Source of the DNA: JANYCO01 sp035535995
GTDB lineage: Bacteria > Bacteroidota > Bacteroidia > Cytophagales > Cytophagaceae
Reading direction: 5' to 3'
Assembly: GCA_035535995.1 (NCBI GenBank)
Contig: DATLOZ010000009.1
Location: forward strand, 257,003 to 321,002
Length of the DNA: 64,000 nucleotides
Shown: positions 1-8,261 of the stretch, one piece after another
How the letters are laid out: each line of letters starts with the position of its first letter
How positions within the stretch are numbered: position 1 is the first letter of the stretch
Position numbers and translations under genes: made by a program
The notes under the pieces: generated by a model
Told to the model about the DNA's origin: nothing
The model's input: the letters and a program-made list of their open reading frames with translations, nothing else
Database searches by the model: none

Positions 1-1
1 T

Positions 2-163
2 ATTTCTTTCGGTATGAAAAAAGAATCCGAACTAGTGATCGATGCGGTAGATAAAGTATTGAAAGCAGGTTTCCGTACCCGCGACATCGCAGACAGCAGT
101 ACTCCTGCTGATAAGATCCTTGGTACAGAAGCGATGGGCGCTGAAGTGCTGAAATTTATTTAG
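2..163 (+). CDS. leuB: 3-isopropylmalate dehydrogenase, C-terminal end (partial)
   Basis: Only the last 53 codons are present; the gene enters from the left edge and ends at TAG 161-163. The tail reads SFGMKKESELVIDAV, then FRTRDIADSSTPADKILGTE and a terminal VLKFI. This matches the C-terminus of Bacteroidota 3-isopropylmalate dehydrogenase, the NAD-dependent oxidative decarboxylase of leucine synthesis, which acts as a cytoplasmic dimer. The catalytic residues lie outside the window. Isocitrate and tartrate dehydrogenases are related, but the SFGxKKE and RTxDIAD signatures favour LeuB. A good intrinsic terminator follows about 20 bp after the stop. Confidence 0.75.
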   Translation: MSFGMKKESELVIDAVDKVLKAGFRTRDIADSSTPADKILGTEAMGAEVLKFI

Positions 164-185
164 TGGTTACTTTATTTATTTTATA

Positions 186-222
186 AAAAACTCCCGGAAG
201 AAATTTCGGGAGTTTTTGTTTT
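186..222 (+). terminator. Intrinsic terminator of leuB
   Basis: The stem AAAACTCCCG / CGGGAGTTTT has a short A/T-rich loop and is followed by a T-rich tract. The right half of this terminator is copied again at 1534-1559 as part of a longer direct repeat. Confidence 0.85.
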
Positions 223-289
223 TATGCAAAAGGAATAACTCTTCGTTTTGACGGCAGTGATGGTTGTTTGTGGGGACACAAACAACGGC
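199..289 (+). repeat. Direct repeat, left copy (terminator half plus REP)
   Basis: About 90 bp starting in the leuB terminator (AGAAATTTCGGGAGTTTTTG), passing through AACTCTTCGTTTTGA and GCAGTGATG, and ending in a REP palindrome and ACGGC. The same string of blocks recurs at 1534-1626 with a few substitutions. The two copies bracket the RAYT gene and the broken small gene. Confidence 0.8.
263..286 (+). repeat. REP palindrome copy 1
   Basis: Perfect 10-bp inverted repeat GTTGTTTGTG / CACAAACAAC around a GGGA loop, flanked by TG on the left and GGC on the right. It is one of four copies within 1.4 kb of the RAYT gene. Confidence 0.9.
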
Positions 290-338
290 TAAAAAATAGT
301 ATACTAATATTTTTGATATATATTGGAAGCTAAGTTGT

Positions 339-659
339 CTATGGTAAGACAAGACTTAGCTTCTCTCGAGTGGTTTGTTCTATTTTATCAACTTTGTCTT
401 TAATAAAATTTATATAATCTAACGGTATTGGGCTTTGGGCAGCCTCATATTTGTTGATTTCTAGAATAACTTCGTCTCCTAATTCCTTTAATTCCCGTCT
501 TTGGGCAAGCATAACAAGTTCCACACTTGCGCCAAAAGTCGCATGCTTATCAGATCACATTACTTTTGATTCCATATTATTCATCGACTGTTCACATGTT
601 TCAAACAGCGATTTTAATTTGTCTTTACGTGCTTTACGCTCTACATCTAAATCTTTCAT
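339..659 (-). pseudogene. Small hypothetical gene broken by an in-frame TGA
   Basis: Read on the minus strand from ATG at 659, one frame of 107 codons runs to a stop at 339. It is interrupted once, at codon 35, by TGA (555-557). Before the stop it encodes a charged start (MKDLDVERKARKDKLKSLFE). After the stop it continues with a helical charged segment (LAQRRELKELGDEVILEINK) and IPLDYINFIKDKVDKI. A single base change (TGG, Trp) would restore the whole frame. An ATG at 524 could start a 61-residue remnant. I do not recognise the family. The gene lies between REP copies 1 and 2. It could be a real pseudogene, a recoded stop or a sequencing error. Confidence 0.5.
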
Positions 660-748
660 TTCATAGTTTTTTAATTCTTACAAATTTACGCATTTCAACA
701 ACGCAAAGCTTAGAGAGTTTTCATCAACTCATCGAAGATTTTGCCGCC

Positions 749-772
749 GTTGTTTGTGTCCCCACAAACAAC
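749..772 (-). repeat. REP palindrome copy 2
   Basis: The same GTTGTTTGTG / CACAAACAAC stem with a TCCC loop on the plus strand, so it is inverted relative to copies 1, 3 and 4. It sits about 22 bp beyond the stop codon of the RAYT gene. Confidence 0.9.
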
Positions 773-793
773 CACCACTGCAGTCAAAAGGAC

Positions 794-1315
794 TCATATC
801 CTTTCGCCAATATGAGTCAGGAAACCAAAATCATCGATACCCGTCTCATAAAATCTGGCTGAAGAATATTTATAATCGTAAGGTGAATCACACAAGTTCC
901 ATCGCCCTTGCACCGGATTATTATGTATATAATCCAGTTTTTGGTAAATAATTTCTGGTGTGTACAGCCATACAGGTAATGGATTTCTTTTCCAAAAATG
1001 ATACTTGCGGCTGGTATCTTCTACTTGAAATAATTCCAATACTTTAGGATGATTTTTTCGTAAATCATCTTGAATCGTATGCGCTGTAAACTTCATAAGG
1101 CTAGCATGAGGTTTTTCATTCCCGTTCATTTTAAGTAATTCCCAAATCAGATGCATATGATTTGGCATGATCACAAATGCATATACAGCGATCTTATCTC
1201 TAGATACCAAATCCGATAAACTTTCTATGATCACGTCTTTGTATTTATCTGGCTTAAGTAAACACCGCCAGTTCGTGATTGTAGCAGTGTAGTAATATAA
1301 AAGATTGAATTCCAT
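794..1315 (-). CDS. REP-associated tyrosine transposase (RAYT, IS200-like Y1 HUH family)
   Basis: A 173-residue protein of the Y1 transposase family. The metal-binding HUH motif is seen as MPNHMHLIWE (His53 and His55). The likely nucleophile is Tyr129 in LDYIHNNPVQ, followed by the typical YDYKYSSARFY C-terminal signature. In this family the catalytic tyrosine nicks single-stranded DNA next to REP hairpins. Inverted REP copies stand just outside both ends of the gene (749-772 and 1373-1396), the classic RAYT/BIME arrangement, and no other transposase gene is present. The ATG at 1315 lies in a short repeated context (AATTCCATAAAAATTAAA) that is copied at 1403. The frame is intact and probably functional. 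Confidence 0.9.
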   Translation of the reverse strand: MEFNLLYYYTATITNWRCLLKPDKYKDVIIESLSDLVSRDKIAVYAFVIMPNHMHLIWELLKMNGNEKPHASLMKFTAHTIQDDLRKNHPKVLELFQVEDTSRKYHFWKRNPLPVWLYTPEIIYQKLDYIHNNPVQGRWNLCDSPYDYKYSSARFYETGIDDFGFLTHIGERI

Positions 1316-1342
1316 AAAAATTAAAAAAATGTTTTAGCAAAG
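1308..1342 (-). repeat. Short repeat at RAYT start, copy A
   Basis: AATTCCATAAAAATTAAA followed by ATGTTTTAGCAAAG spans the RAYT start codon. A close copy with a small insertion lies at 1403-1446, on the far side of REP copy 3. Confidence 0.7.
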
Positions 1343-1372
1343 CTTATAAATGTGCTTTCCCGCAGTGGGGTG

Positions 1373-1396
1373 GTTGTTTGTGGGGACACAAACAAC
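1373..1396 (+). repeat. REP palindrome copy 3
   Basis: GTTGTTTGTG / CACAAACAAC with a GGGA loop, about 58 bp upstream of the RAYT start and inverted relative to copy 2, so the two flank the gene as an inverted pair. Confidence 0.9.
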
Positions 1397-1402
1397 GGCG
1401 GC

Positions 1403-1446
1403 AATTCCATAAAAATTAAAAAATATTAAAAAATGTTTTAGCAAAG
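1403..1446 (-). repeat. Short repeat at RAYT start, copy B
   Basis: Second copy of the AATTCCATAAAAATTAAA ... ATGTTTTAGCAAAG block found at the RAYT start. It duplicates the 5' end of the element. Confidence 0.7.
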
Positions 1447-1533
1447 TTATCACTTTTTTTATCTTTTATAAAAGCCTTTTTCAGCAGATGGGTAAAACAA
1501 CGTTCCGTGTGTGGGAGACTCTGAGCGGACCAA

Positions 1534-1626
1534 AAGAAATTTCGGGAGTTTTTGTTTTATAAGTAGCAGGAAGAACTCTTCGTTTTGATTGCAGTGATGG
1601 TTGTTTGTGGAGACACAAACAACGGC
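1534..1626 (+). repeat. Direct repeat, right copy (terminator half plus REP)
   Basis: Copy of 199-289: AGAAATTTCGGGAGTTTTTG, then AACTCTTCGTTTTGA, then GCAGTGATG and the REP. It lacks the left arm of the terminator stem, so it should not terminate by itself. Confidence 0.8.
1600..1623 (+). repeat. REP palindrome copy 4 (variant loop)
   Basis: The same 10-bp arms as the other copies, with loop GAGA instead of GGGA. It lies inside the right direct repeat. Confidence 0.88.
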
Positions 1627-1725
1627 AACAAAACACTTTCATACAATTAATCATCCAGCATATCCATTAGGAAAAAAATAAAATTCTGCCTATCTTCTTT
1701 TATCACTTTTAATTTTTGAAACAAC

Positions 1726-2208
1726 ATGAAAAAAGAAATAATCGTTACCAATATTTTCAGCGTCCCTTCAAGCCATGTGTGGAAGGCCTGGACAGACCCA
1801 GAAATGGTTATGAAATGGTGGGGGCCAGAGCATTTTACTTCACCATCTGCCAAATTAGATTTCCGCGAAGGCGGCACTTCTATAGTATGCATGAAGGCGC
1901 CCAAAGAAATGGGAGGACGCGATCTCTACAATACCTGGAAGTACACCAAGATCGTGCCTACGGAGTGTATTGAGTTTATTCAAAATCTATCCGATCAAAA
2001 TGGAAATAAAATAGCCCCTGCTTCTATCGGCATGCCCGCTGATTTTCCTGAGGATGTTAAAACAGTAGTAACCTTCAAAGAGCTGACAAAAAATACTACT
2101 GAAATGACAATCACCGAATATGCTAGCTTCGGTGAGATCGGACATTTCGCACAGATAGGACTCGAGCAGTGTGTCAATAAAATGGATAAATTATTTGCCA
2201 AAGCTTAA
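1726..2208 (+). CDS. SRPBCC / AHSA1-type domain protein
   Basis: A 160-residue single-domain protein of the START-like SRPBCC superfamily (activator of Hsp90 ATPase homologue 1-like). Hallmarks are the N-terminal VWKAWTDPEMVMKWWGPEHF and the DFREGGTSIV strand, then a VVTFKELTKNTTEMTI strand pair and a C-terminal helix. These proteins form a helix-grip fold that binds small hydrophobic ligands. In bacteria most have no known role, and the Hsp90 link is by homology only. There is no signal peptide, so it is cytoplasmic. It stands alone, with the REP island upstream and a 78-nt inverted repeat downstream. Confidence 0.85.
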   Translation: MKKEIIVTNIFSVPSSHVWKAWTDPEMVMKWWGPEHFTSPSAKLDFREGGTSIVCMKAPKEMGGRDLYNTWKYTKIVPTECIEFIQNLSDQNGNKIAPASIGMPADFPEDVKTVVTFKELTKNTTEMTITEYASFGEIGHFAQIGLEQCVNKMDKLFAKA

Positions 2209-2232
2209 ACATTAAGGCACAATAAGTCTGTT

Positions 2233-2310
2233 GCAATGCTGGCCGCTTATGATGATTTTTTTATTCAGCGTAAGCTTAAAAAAGTAAAAAGCACAAGTGG
2301 CTAGCATTGC
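2233..2310 (+). repeat. Large inverted repeat / hairpin
   Basis: GCAATGCTGGCCGCT (2233-2247) can pair with AGTGGCTAGCATTGC (2296-2310). All 15 positions pair if two G-U pairs are allowed in RNA. The loop is about 48 nt. It follows the SRPBCC gene by 24 bp and has no T-tract, so it is not a standard terminator. Confidence 0.6.
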
Positions 2311-2474
2311 ATAGGCTTGTAGTGTCGCTTCACTTTATTATAAAGATTATTTTTATTCTTATTTTAATCCTTCAATAGTATCCAACATTTTTTTATATTT
2401 AATCATCTATCAATCACTTCCCGCTCTCTCTCTTAAACTACCGGGAAGCCAACGTACTACTAATTACCAAGCTT

Positions 2475-2795
2475 ATGGATCCAAAATTCGAAGAATTCAT
2501 GGCTACAATTTCCGATGAGGAATTGTCCAATTATTTTAAAGAATACGATCGCTACACAGTAGAAGCGATCAATGCTGCCATGGAAGAGCAGCAAAGACGA
2601 GGCAAATATTTTACCAACGAGGAATTAAAAACCATTCATAAAAACCTTCGGGAAAAAATAGATGCAAAGTCCAGGGACACTAATATTTGCGAAGGAAGTA
2701 TTGATTATGCACCGTGGAAATTCTGGCGTTTGCATTTTTGGGTAGCAATGTGCCTTGGCCTATTGTTATTGGCCTTCTACAAAACTTTATTATGA
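2475..2795 (+). CDS. Small hypothetical membrane-anchored protein
   Basis: A 106-residue protein with a soluble, acidic, helical N-terminal part (about 1-80, many Glu and Lys). One hydrophobic segment near the C-terminus (about 84-104, FWVAMCLGLLLLAFYKTLL) suggests a tail-anchored inner-membrane protein facing the cytoplasm. I do not recognise the family. The start is the ATG at 2475, just after an untranslated stretch of more than 250 bp. Its last codons overlap the 3' end of the convergent oxidoreductase gene by 6 bp. Coding potential is reasonable because the frame is consistent and the tail is hydrophobic, but function is unknown. Confidence 0.6.
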   Translation: MDPKFEEFMATISDEELSNYFKEYDRYTVEAINAAMEEQQRRGKYFTNEELKTIHKNLREKIDAKSRDTNICEGSIDYAPWKFWRLHFWVAMCLGLLLLAFYKTLL

Positions 2796-4220
2796 AAAGA
2801 ATTCTTTGATCACTTGCTGAGCCGCATGGTAGCCGCACATCCCATGCACACCACCACCGGGAGGAGTGGAAGAGGAACAAATATAGATCCCCTTTGCAGA
2901 AGTTTTATAGGGCGACCAGCGCAAAGCAGGACGAGCATACAACTGACCCAGATCTGCAATACCACCGTTGATATCGCCTCCTATATAGTTCGGATTATAA
3001 TTTTCCAATTGTCTCGTATTCATGGTATGCCTCGCCAGGATAAGCGCGCGGAAGCCTGGCGCAAAACGTTCCACTTGTTTTTCAATTGCTTCTGTCATAT
3101 CTACTGTCGATCCGTTTGGTACATGACAATAAGCCCAGACCGTATGTTTACCTTGTGGGGCACGCGTATGGTCGAAAAGACTTTGTTGCGCTAAAAGCAC
3201 AAATGGTTTTTCAGGATGTTTCCCCTGCGAAGTTTCCCATTCGCTCTGCGCGATCTCCTGGTAGCTGTTTCCCAGATGCACCGTTCCTGCTTGCCTGCAA
3301 TGCGCAGACTTAAAAGGTATAGCGCTTTCCAACGCCCAATCGATCTTGAAAACACCCATGCCTTGACGGTAATTTTTTAATTGCTGTTTATAGAAAGGCG
3401 AAAGCTCTGCGGCTACTATCTCCAGGAGTTGTTTAGGTGTTACATCGAGCAATACCGCTGTAGAACCGGGGAGCTCTGACAAAGATCTTATCCATGTACC
3501 GGTCTCTATTTTTCCTCCCAGGGAAAGAAAATAAGAAGCCATAGCATTGGCGATAGATTGCGCGCCTCCTTTGGGAATCGGCCATCCTTGCACATGCGCT
3601 GTAGCTGCTAACACCAGGCCGATAGCCGCGGAAGCTTTGTTGGTAAAGGGCTGTATGGCATGTGCGGAGAGTCCTGCCCAGAGGGCTTTGGCTTTTTCCG
3701 TAGAAAATAATTGCGCTATAGTTGAAGCCGAACGCAACGCGTAAAATCCAAAAGCTGCCATCCATAAGGGATGTTTAGGAAAATGCAAAGGAGCCAGCAG
3801 ATCGGGCGCCAAGTCTTGCCAACGCGCTGTCAGAGGTTGTATCAACTTTCTGTAGGTCTTTTCATCTTCCCCTAAGGTTTGAGCCGTTTCCTCCAGCTGT
3901 CGCGATAGATAAACCGCTTCGCCGTTTTCCAGAGGATGTGCAACAGGTAAAGTAGGATGAATAAATTCCAATCCATGTTCCTGCAAAGACAGGGAAGAAA
4001 AAAATGGAGAGCTGATCGCCATCGGGTGAATAGCCGAGCATACATCATGACGAAATCCTGGCAACGTTAATTCTGCTGTACGCATGCCTCCACCAATTGT
4101 GTGACGGCCTTCCACTACAAGTACTGACAATCCTTTTCGCTGCAAGGTGATAGCTGCTGCCAGTCCGTTGGGACCTGAGCCTACTACTACTGCATCGAAT
4201 TCTTTTGTATACGTTGACAT
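2790..4220 (-). CDS. FAD-dependent oxidoreductase, phytoene dehydrogenase-like (COG1233 type)
   Basis: A 476-residue flavoprotein. The dinucleotide-binding motif is at residues 10-22 (AVVVGSGPNGLAA), followed by the GGGMRT loop at 43-48 that is typical of the phytoene desaturase/PYROXD2 group. The C-terminal GIYICSSSTPPGGGVHGMCG motif closes the FAD site. No signal peptide, so it is cytoplasmic. Carotenoid genes (crtB, crtI pairs) are absent nearby, so a carotenoid role is not supported. The reaction is probably an FAD-linked oxidation or isomerisation of an unknown substrate. It is transcribed away from the SDR gene, which may share the intergenic promoter region. Confidence 0.85.
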   Translation of the reverse strand: MSTYTKEFDAVVVGSGPNGLAAAITLQRKGLSVLVVEGRHTIGGGMRTAELTLPGFRHDVCSAIHPMAISSPFFSSLSLQEHGLEFIHPTLPVAHPLENGEAVYLSRQLEETAQTLGEDEKTYRKLIQPLTARWQDLAPDLLAPLHFPKHPLWMAAFGFYALRSASTIAQLFSTEKAKALWAGLSAHAIQPFTNKASAAIGLVLAATAHVQGWPIPKGGAQSIANAMASYFLSLGGKIETGTWIRSLSELPGSTAVLLDVTPKQLLEIVAAELSPFYKQQLKNYRQGMGVFKIDWALESAIPFKSAHCRQAGTVHLGNSYQEIAQSEWETSQGKHPEKPFVLLAQQSLFDHTRAPQGKHTVWAYCHVPNGSTVDMTEAIEKQVERFAPGFRALILARHTMNTRQLENYNPNYIGGDINGGIADLGQLYARPALRWSPYKTSAKGIYICSSSTPPGGGVHGMCGYHAAQQVIKEFFS

Positions 4221-4251
4221 GTTAGTATTTTTTTAGCCAACAAAAAATAGC

Positions 4252-4286
4252 TTGACTTAATTCACCTTTTAGGCTTCGTATCTTTG
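4252..4286 (+). promoter_or_regulatory. Candidate Bacteroidota promoter for the SDR gene
   Basis: TATCTTTG at 4279-4286 is a perfect TAnnTTTG -7 element. TTG at 4252-4254 is a possible -33 element, but the 24-nt spacer is longer than usual. Confidence 0.4.
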
Positions 4287-4368
4287 CGTTGACAATAATT
4301 TTTACTTTTCATACAACAATTTTTGAATGCCATTCTATACTTTTACCTTAGAGCAAAGGAATACAACT

Positions 4369-5121
4369 ATGAAAAAAATTGCATTGATCACAGGCGCTAC
4401 TTCAGGAATTGGGATGGCTACCGCAAAAATATTTGCTGCACATAACATTGCGCTTATTTTGTGCGGGCGACGTACAGAGCGGCTGCAACAATTGCAGACA
4501 GAGCTTTCTTCCAAAACAGAAATTATCACCCTTCGTTTTGATGTGAGAATAGAAACTGAAATAACACAAGCGTTGGCTACACTTCCCGATTCATGGAAAG
4601 CCATCGACATCCTGGTCAACAGCGCCGGCAATGCGCATGGTCTTGCTCCTATCCAGGAAGGCAACATAGGCGACTGGGATGCAATGATCGATAGTAATGT
4701 GAAAGGTTTGTTATACGTTTCACAAGCAGTGATTCCCGGAATGGTGCAGCGTAAAAAGGGACATATCGTAAACCTCAGTTCTGTAGCAGGCAAACAAACT
4801 TATGCCAATGGCGTTGTGTATTGTGCCTCTAAAAAAGCCGTGGAAGCAATCAGCGAAGGCATGCGACTTGACTTGACCCAACATGGTATTAAGATCACCA
4901 ACATCGCCCCTGGTGCGGTGGAGACAGAATTTTCAATGGTGCGTTTTAAGGGCGATGCAGAAAAAGCCAAAAAAGTATACGAAGGATTTGATCCTCTACA
5001 AGCCAGTGATATTGCCGATGCTATTCTCTATGCAGTCAATGCACCTGCACACGTCACGATTGCTGATATGACCTTGTACGCTGCCGCACAGGCGGGACCT
5101 ACGACTATTTATAGGAATTGA
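4369..5121 (+). CDS. SDR-family NAD(P)-dependent oxidoreductase (YdfG-like)
   Basis: A classical short-chain dehydrogenase of 250 residues. It shows the cofactor motif TGATSGIG (8-15), NSAG at 84-87 in place of the usual NNAG, the catalytic Ser138 in NLSSVAG, and Tyr151/Lys155 in YCASK. Overall it resembles the YdfG 3-hydroxy-acid / serine dehydrogenase group, but substrate cannot be read from sequence. I chose ATG 4369 because the protein then begins with MKKIALITG as in the family and AAAGGA lies just upstream; an in-frame ATG at 4327 would add 14 atypical residues. Its stop is 11 bp from that of the convergent RND gene. Confidence 0.9.
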   Translation: MKKIALITGATSGIGMATAKIFAAHNIALILCGRRTERLQQLQTELSSKTEIITLRFDVRIETEITQALATLPDSWKAIDILVNSAGNAHGLAPIQEGNIGDWDAMIDSNVKGLLYVSQAVIPGMVQRKKGHIVNLSSVAGKQTYANGVVYCASKKAVEAISEGMRLDLTQHGIKITNIAPGAVETEFSMVRFKGDAEKAKKVYEGFDPLQASDIADAILYAVNAPAHVTIADMTLYAAAQAGPTTIYRN

Positions 5122-5132
5122 CAGTTGGTGTA

Positions 5133-8100
5133 TTATACCAGCGCTTCCACTTCTTCTTCCAGCTTTACTTTTTCTATTTTCACTTCGTTGTCCGGCCCTT
5201 TTGTTCTTGGCTTTCTGGCAAGATATATATACACAGAAGGAATCACATACAAAGTAAATATTAATGAGATCAGCAAACCTCCCACAATCACGATACCCAT
5301 TCCCATGCGGCTTTTTCCAGCGGCTCCAAAGGCAATGGCAATTGGTAAAGCGCCCAATATAGTAGCCAGGCTAGTCATCAGGATCGGACGCAATCTTCCG
5401 TTGGCCGCTTCTATCGCTGCTTCGCGAATAGTACGACCGGAATGTTTGAGATGATTTGCAAATTCTACAATTAAAATACCATTCTTAGTTACCAAGCCAA
5501 TCAGCATTATCATCCCGATCTGGCTGAAAATATTATTGGTCTGGTTGAAATACCAAAGAGAGAGCAAGCCCCCAGCTACCGCCAATGGCACAGTGAGCAT
5601 GATGATGAACGGATCTACAAAACTTTCAAACTGTGCAGCCAGGATCAGGTAAACAAGAATAAGCGCAAGTGCAAATATAAACGTAGTATTAGAAGAGCTC
5701 TCTGCCAAATCACGCGAAGGGCCGATCAGCGCTGTAGAGAAAGAATCGTCGAGCACTTTTGCTTTTATTTCATTCATTGCTTTGACACCGTCTCCAATGG
5801 TTTTACCAGGTGTGAGTGCCGCCGAAACCGTAGCAGACTGATAACGGTTAAAACGAAAAAGCTGCGGAGGGCTACTTGTTTCCTGCAGATCCACAAGATT
5901 GTCTATTGCAATAAGACTAGCGTTGGCGCTACGTACGTAAATATTTTTCAAATCCACCGTAGCATTGCGATTCAGTCGATCAAACTGCCCAATGATCTGG
6001 TATTGTCTTCCGTTCATATTGAAAAATCCAAACCGTTGCCCACTCAGCGCCAATTGCAGTGTTTGAGCAATGTCGGAAACATTCACGCCAAGCATCCTCG
6101 CTTTTTCACGGTTAATCAATACCTGGATTTCCGGACGGTTAAATTTCAAATTTACATCTACCAGGGAGAAGGTTGGATCTTTCTGTGCTTCTTCCATAAA
6201 TTTTGGCAAGGCCTCCCTGAGCTTTTCAAAGTTGGGAGCCTGGATCACATACTGCACGGGTAATCCACGCGCACCTGTGCTGATCGTTTGATCCTGCCCT
6301 ACCTGTACTTTAGCTTCCGGAAATTTTTTCATTTGCTGTTGAAGTTTATCTACAATCTCTTGCTGACTCCGTTCACGCTCTGAGGGATCTATAAGTGGCA
6401 CACGTGAGAATCCTGAATTCACACCACTTCCACTGGAGCCGCCCGGCGAGGAAGCGGTAATGGCCATGATCAATTTGTTCTCCGGCACTGAGTCCTGGAT
6501 CAGTTTAATATATTTTAACATAAACTCATCGGTATATTCAAATGAAGCACCTTCCGGTAAGGTCATCGTGATCCGCATCATGCTCCGGTCTTCCGTGGGC
6601 GCTACTTCTGCCGGCAAAATTTTCCAGATCACGACGGTCAGGCCTACTGCTGCGCCAAGGATGATGAAGGCGATCCAACGGCGTTTCAAAAATGTATTCA
6701 GCGAACGCGCATAGGTTTCATTCATCCATACGAAGAAAGGTTCTGACCATATATAAAACTTCGTTTTCTTTTTCGTATCGTGAATCATCCAGGCATTGAG
6801 CATAGGCGTAAGCGTGAGGGAAACAAAGATCGAGATCAACACTGCCGATGCGACAATGATACCAAACTCTTTAAAAAGTTTTCCGACAAAGCCTTGCATA
6901 AAAATGATCGGAAGAAAAATCGCTGCCAGGGTAATCGAAGTAGAAAGCACCGCAAATGCAATCTCCTGTGAGCCTTCGATGGCAGCCTGGAAAGGTGGCA
7001 TGCCCTGCTCTGATTTTTTGAAAATATTTTCAGTGACCACAATCCCGTCGTCTACCACCAATCCTGTAGCCAGCACGATAGCCAGGAGCGTAAGTACATT
7101 GATGGAAAACCCACATAGATACATTATAAAAAATGTTCCCACCAATGAAACCGGGATATCGATCAGAGGCCGCAGTGCAATTGACCAATCGCGGAAAAAC
7201 AAATAGATGATGATCACCACCAGCAAAATGGCGAAGATGAGTGTCTCTGTTACTTCGGTAATGGATTTATGAATGAAACGTGTATTGTCGGTAGAAATGC
7301 CTAGTTTAAAATCCGGCGGCAACTCCTTTTTGAGCTGTTCGAATCGCTTGTAAAATTCTTCCGCGATCTCTACGTGGTTGGCACCCGGCTGTGGCACTAT
7401 TGAACAACCAAGGCTCGGCACATTGTTGATACGAAAAATAGTTTCTTCATTTTCCGCTCCCAGGCTTGCATACCCTATGTCCTGCAATCGAACGATCTGC
7501 TGGCCTTCCGAGCGAATAATCATATTATTAAAACCGTTTGCATCTTTGAATTTAGCATTTGCCTTGATCGTAAGTTCTGTGCGGTTTCCTTCCAATCTGC
7601 CCGTAGGTAATTCTATGTTTTCTTTATCCAGTGCCTGCTTCACATCCTGGATCGTTATCTTATGTGCCGCAAGCTTTATCGGATCGAGCCATAGGCGCAT
7701 GGCGTAGCGTTTTTCACCAAAAATATAAACGTTGGCCACCCCATTGATCGTTTGCAATCTTGGAAGAATAATATTGTCTACATAATCGTTCACTTCCAGG
7801 TCGGTCATCTTATCGTTGGTCACCGTCATCACGATGATGTATTCACTTCCTGCATCTTTGCTCACTACCGGGGGCGCATCGAGATCTGGGGGGAGTGAAC
7901 GCATGGTTTGTGAAACTTTGTCGCGTACATCGTTGGTTACTGATTCCAGATTGGCATCAAGGTTAAATTCTACAGCGATAGAACTTGCGCCAAGGCTACT
8001 GGAAGAAGATATCGTGCGCACGCCTTCTATTCCGTTCAATGCTTTCTCCAACGGATAGGTGATCTGCGCTTCCACAATATCGGCGCTTGCTCCGGCATAG

Positions 8101-8249
8101 GTGGTACGCACTTGTACTGCCGGCGCTTCGATCACAGGAAATTCGCGCACACCTAGCAACCGGAAACCCATGTATCCAAAAAAAAGGATGATGAGGTTCA
8201 TCACAATCGCCAGCACAGGGCGGCGGATGCTAATACTCGATAGACTCAT
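5133..8249 (-). CDS. RND efflux transporter permease, HAE1/AcrB-like
   Basis: A 1038-residue inner-membrane proton antiporter. The N-terminus (SSISIRRPVLAIVMNLIILF) forms TM1. The proton-relay pair Asp400-Asp401 lies in LVVDDGIVVTENIF and the partner Lys922 in GLVTKNGILIVEFAN, so the pump should be active. Two large periplasmic loops give the usual docking and porter domains. The family exports drugs, detergents or lipophilic metabolites. The membrane-fusion protein gene lies 12 bp upstream. No TolC-like outer-membrane factor is present, so one must be borrowed. The operon starts at the promoter near 10.16 kb. Confidence 0.95.
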   Translation of the reverse strand: MSLSSISIRRPVLAIVMNLIILFFGYMGFRLLGVREFPVIEAPAVQVRTTYAGASADIVEAQITYPLEKALNGIEGVRTISSSSSLGASSIAVEFNLDANLESVTNDVRDKVSQTMRSLPPDLDAPPVVSKDAGSEYIIVMTVTNDKMTDLEVNDYVDNIILPRLQTINGVANVYIFGEKRYAMRLWLDPIKLAAHKITIQDVKQALDKENIELPTGRLEGNRTELTIKANAKFKDANGFNNMIIRSEGQQIVRLQDIGYASLGAENEETIFRINNVPSLGCSIVPQPGANHVEIAEEFYKRFEQLKKELPPDFKLGISTDNTRFIHKSITEVTETLIFAILLVVIIIYLFFRDWSIALRPLIDIPVSLVGTFFIMYLCGFSINVLTLLAIVLATGLVVDDGIVVTENIFKKSEQGMPPFQAAIEGSQEIAFAVLSTSITLAAIFLPIIFMQGFVGKLFKEFGIIVASAVLISIFVSLTLTPMLNAWMIHDTKKKTKFYIWSEPFFVWMNETYARSLNTFLKRRWIAFIILGAAVGLTVVIWKILPAEVAPTEDRSMMRITMTLPEGASFEYTDEFMLKYIKLIQDSVPENKLIMAITASSPGGSSGSGVNSGFSRVPLIDPSERERSQQEIVDKLQQQMKKFPEAKVQVGQDQTISTGARGLPVQYVIQAPNFEKLREALPKFMEEAQKDPTFSLVDVNLKFNRPEIQVLINREKARMLGVNVSDIAQTLQLALSGQRFGFFNMNGRQYQIIGQFDRLNRNATVDLKNIYVRSANASLIAIDNLVDLQETSSPPQLFRFNRYQSATVSAALTPGKTIGDGVKAMNEIKAKVLDDSFSTALIGPSRDLAESSSNTTFIFALALILVYLILAAQFESFVDPFIIMLTVPLAVAGGLLSLWYFNQTNNIFSQIGMIMLIGLVTKNGILIVEFANHLKHSGRTIREAAIEAANGRLRPILMTSLATILGALPIAIAFGAAGKSRMGMGIVIVGGLLISLIFTLYVIPSVYIYLARKPRTKGPDNEVKIEKVKLEEEVEALV

Positions 8250-8261
8250 AGTTTTTCTTGT

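Noticed and set aside
527..951. Plus-strand frames across the REP island
   Set aside because: They run antisense to the RAYT gene and the broken small gene and have no family resemblance.
2790..4220. Carotenoid biosynthesis gene (crtI)
   Set aside because: Sequence fits the broad COG1233 flavoprotein family, but no phytoene synthase or cyclase is nearby.
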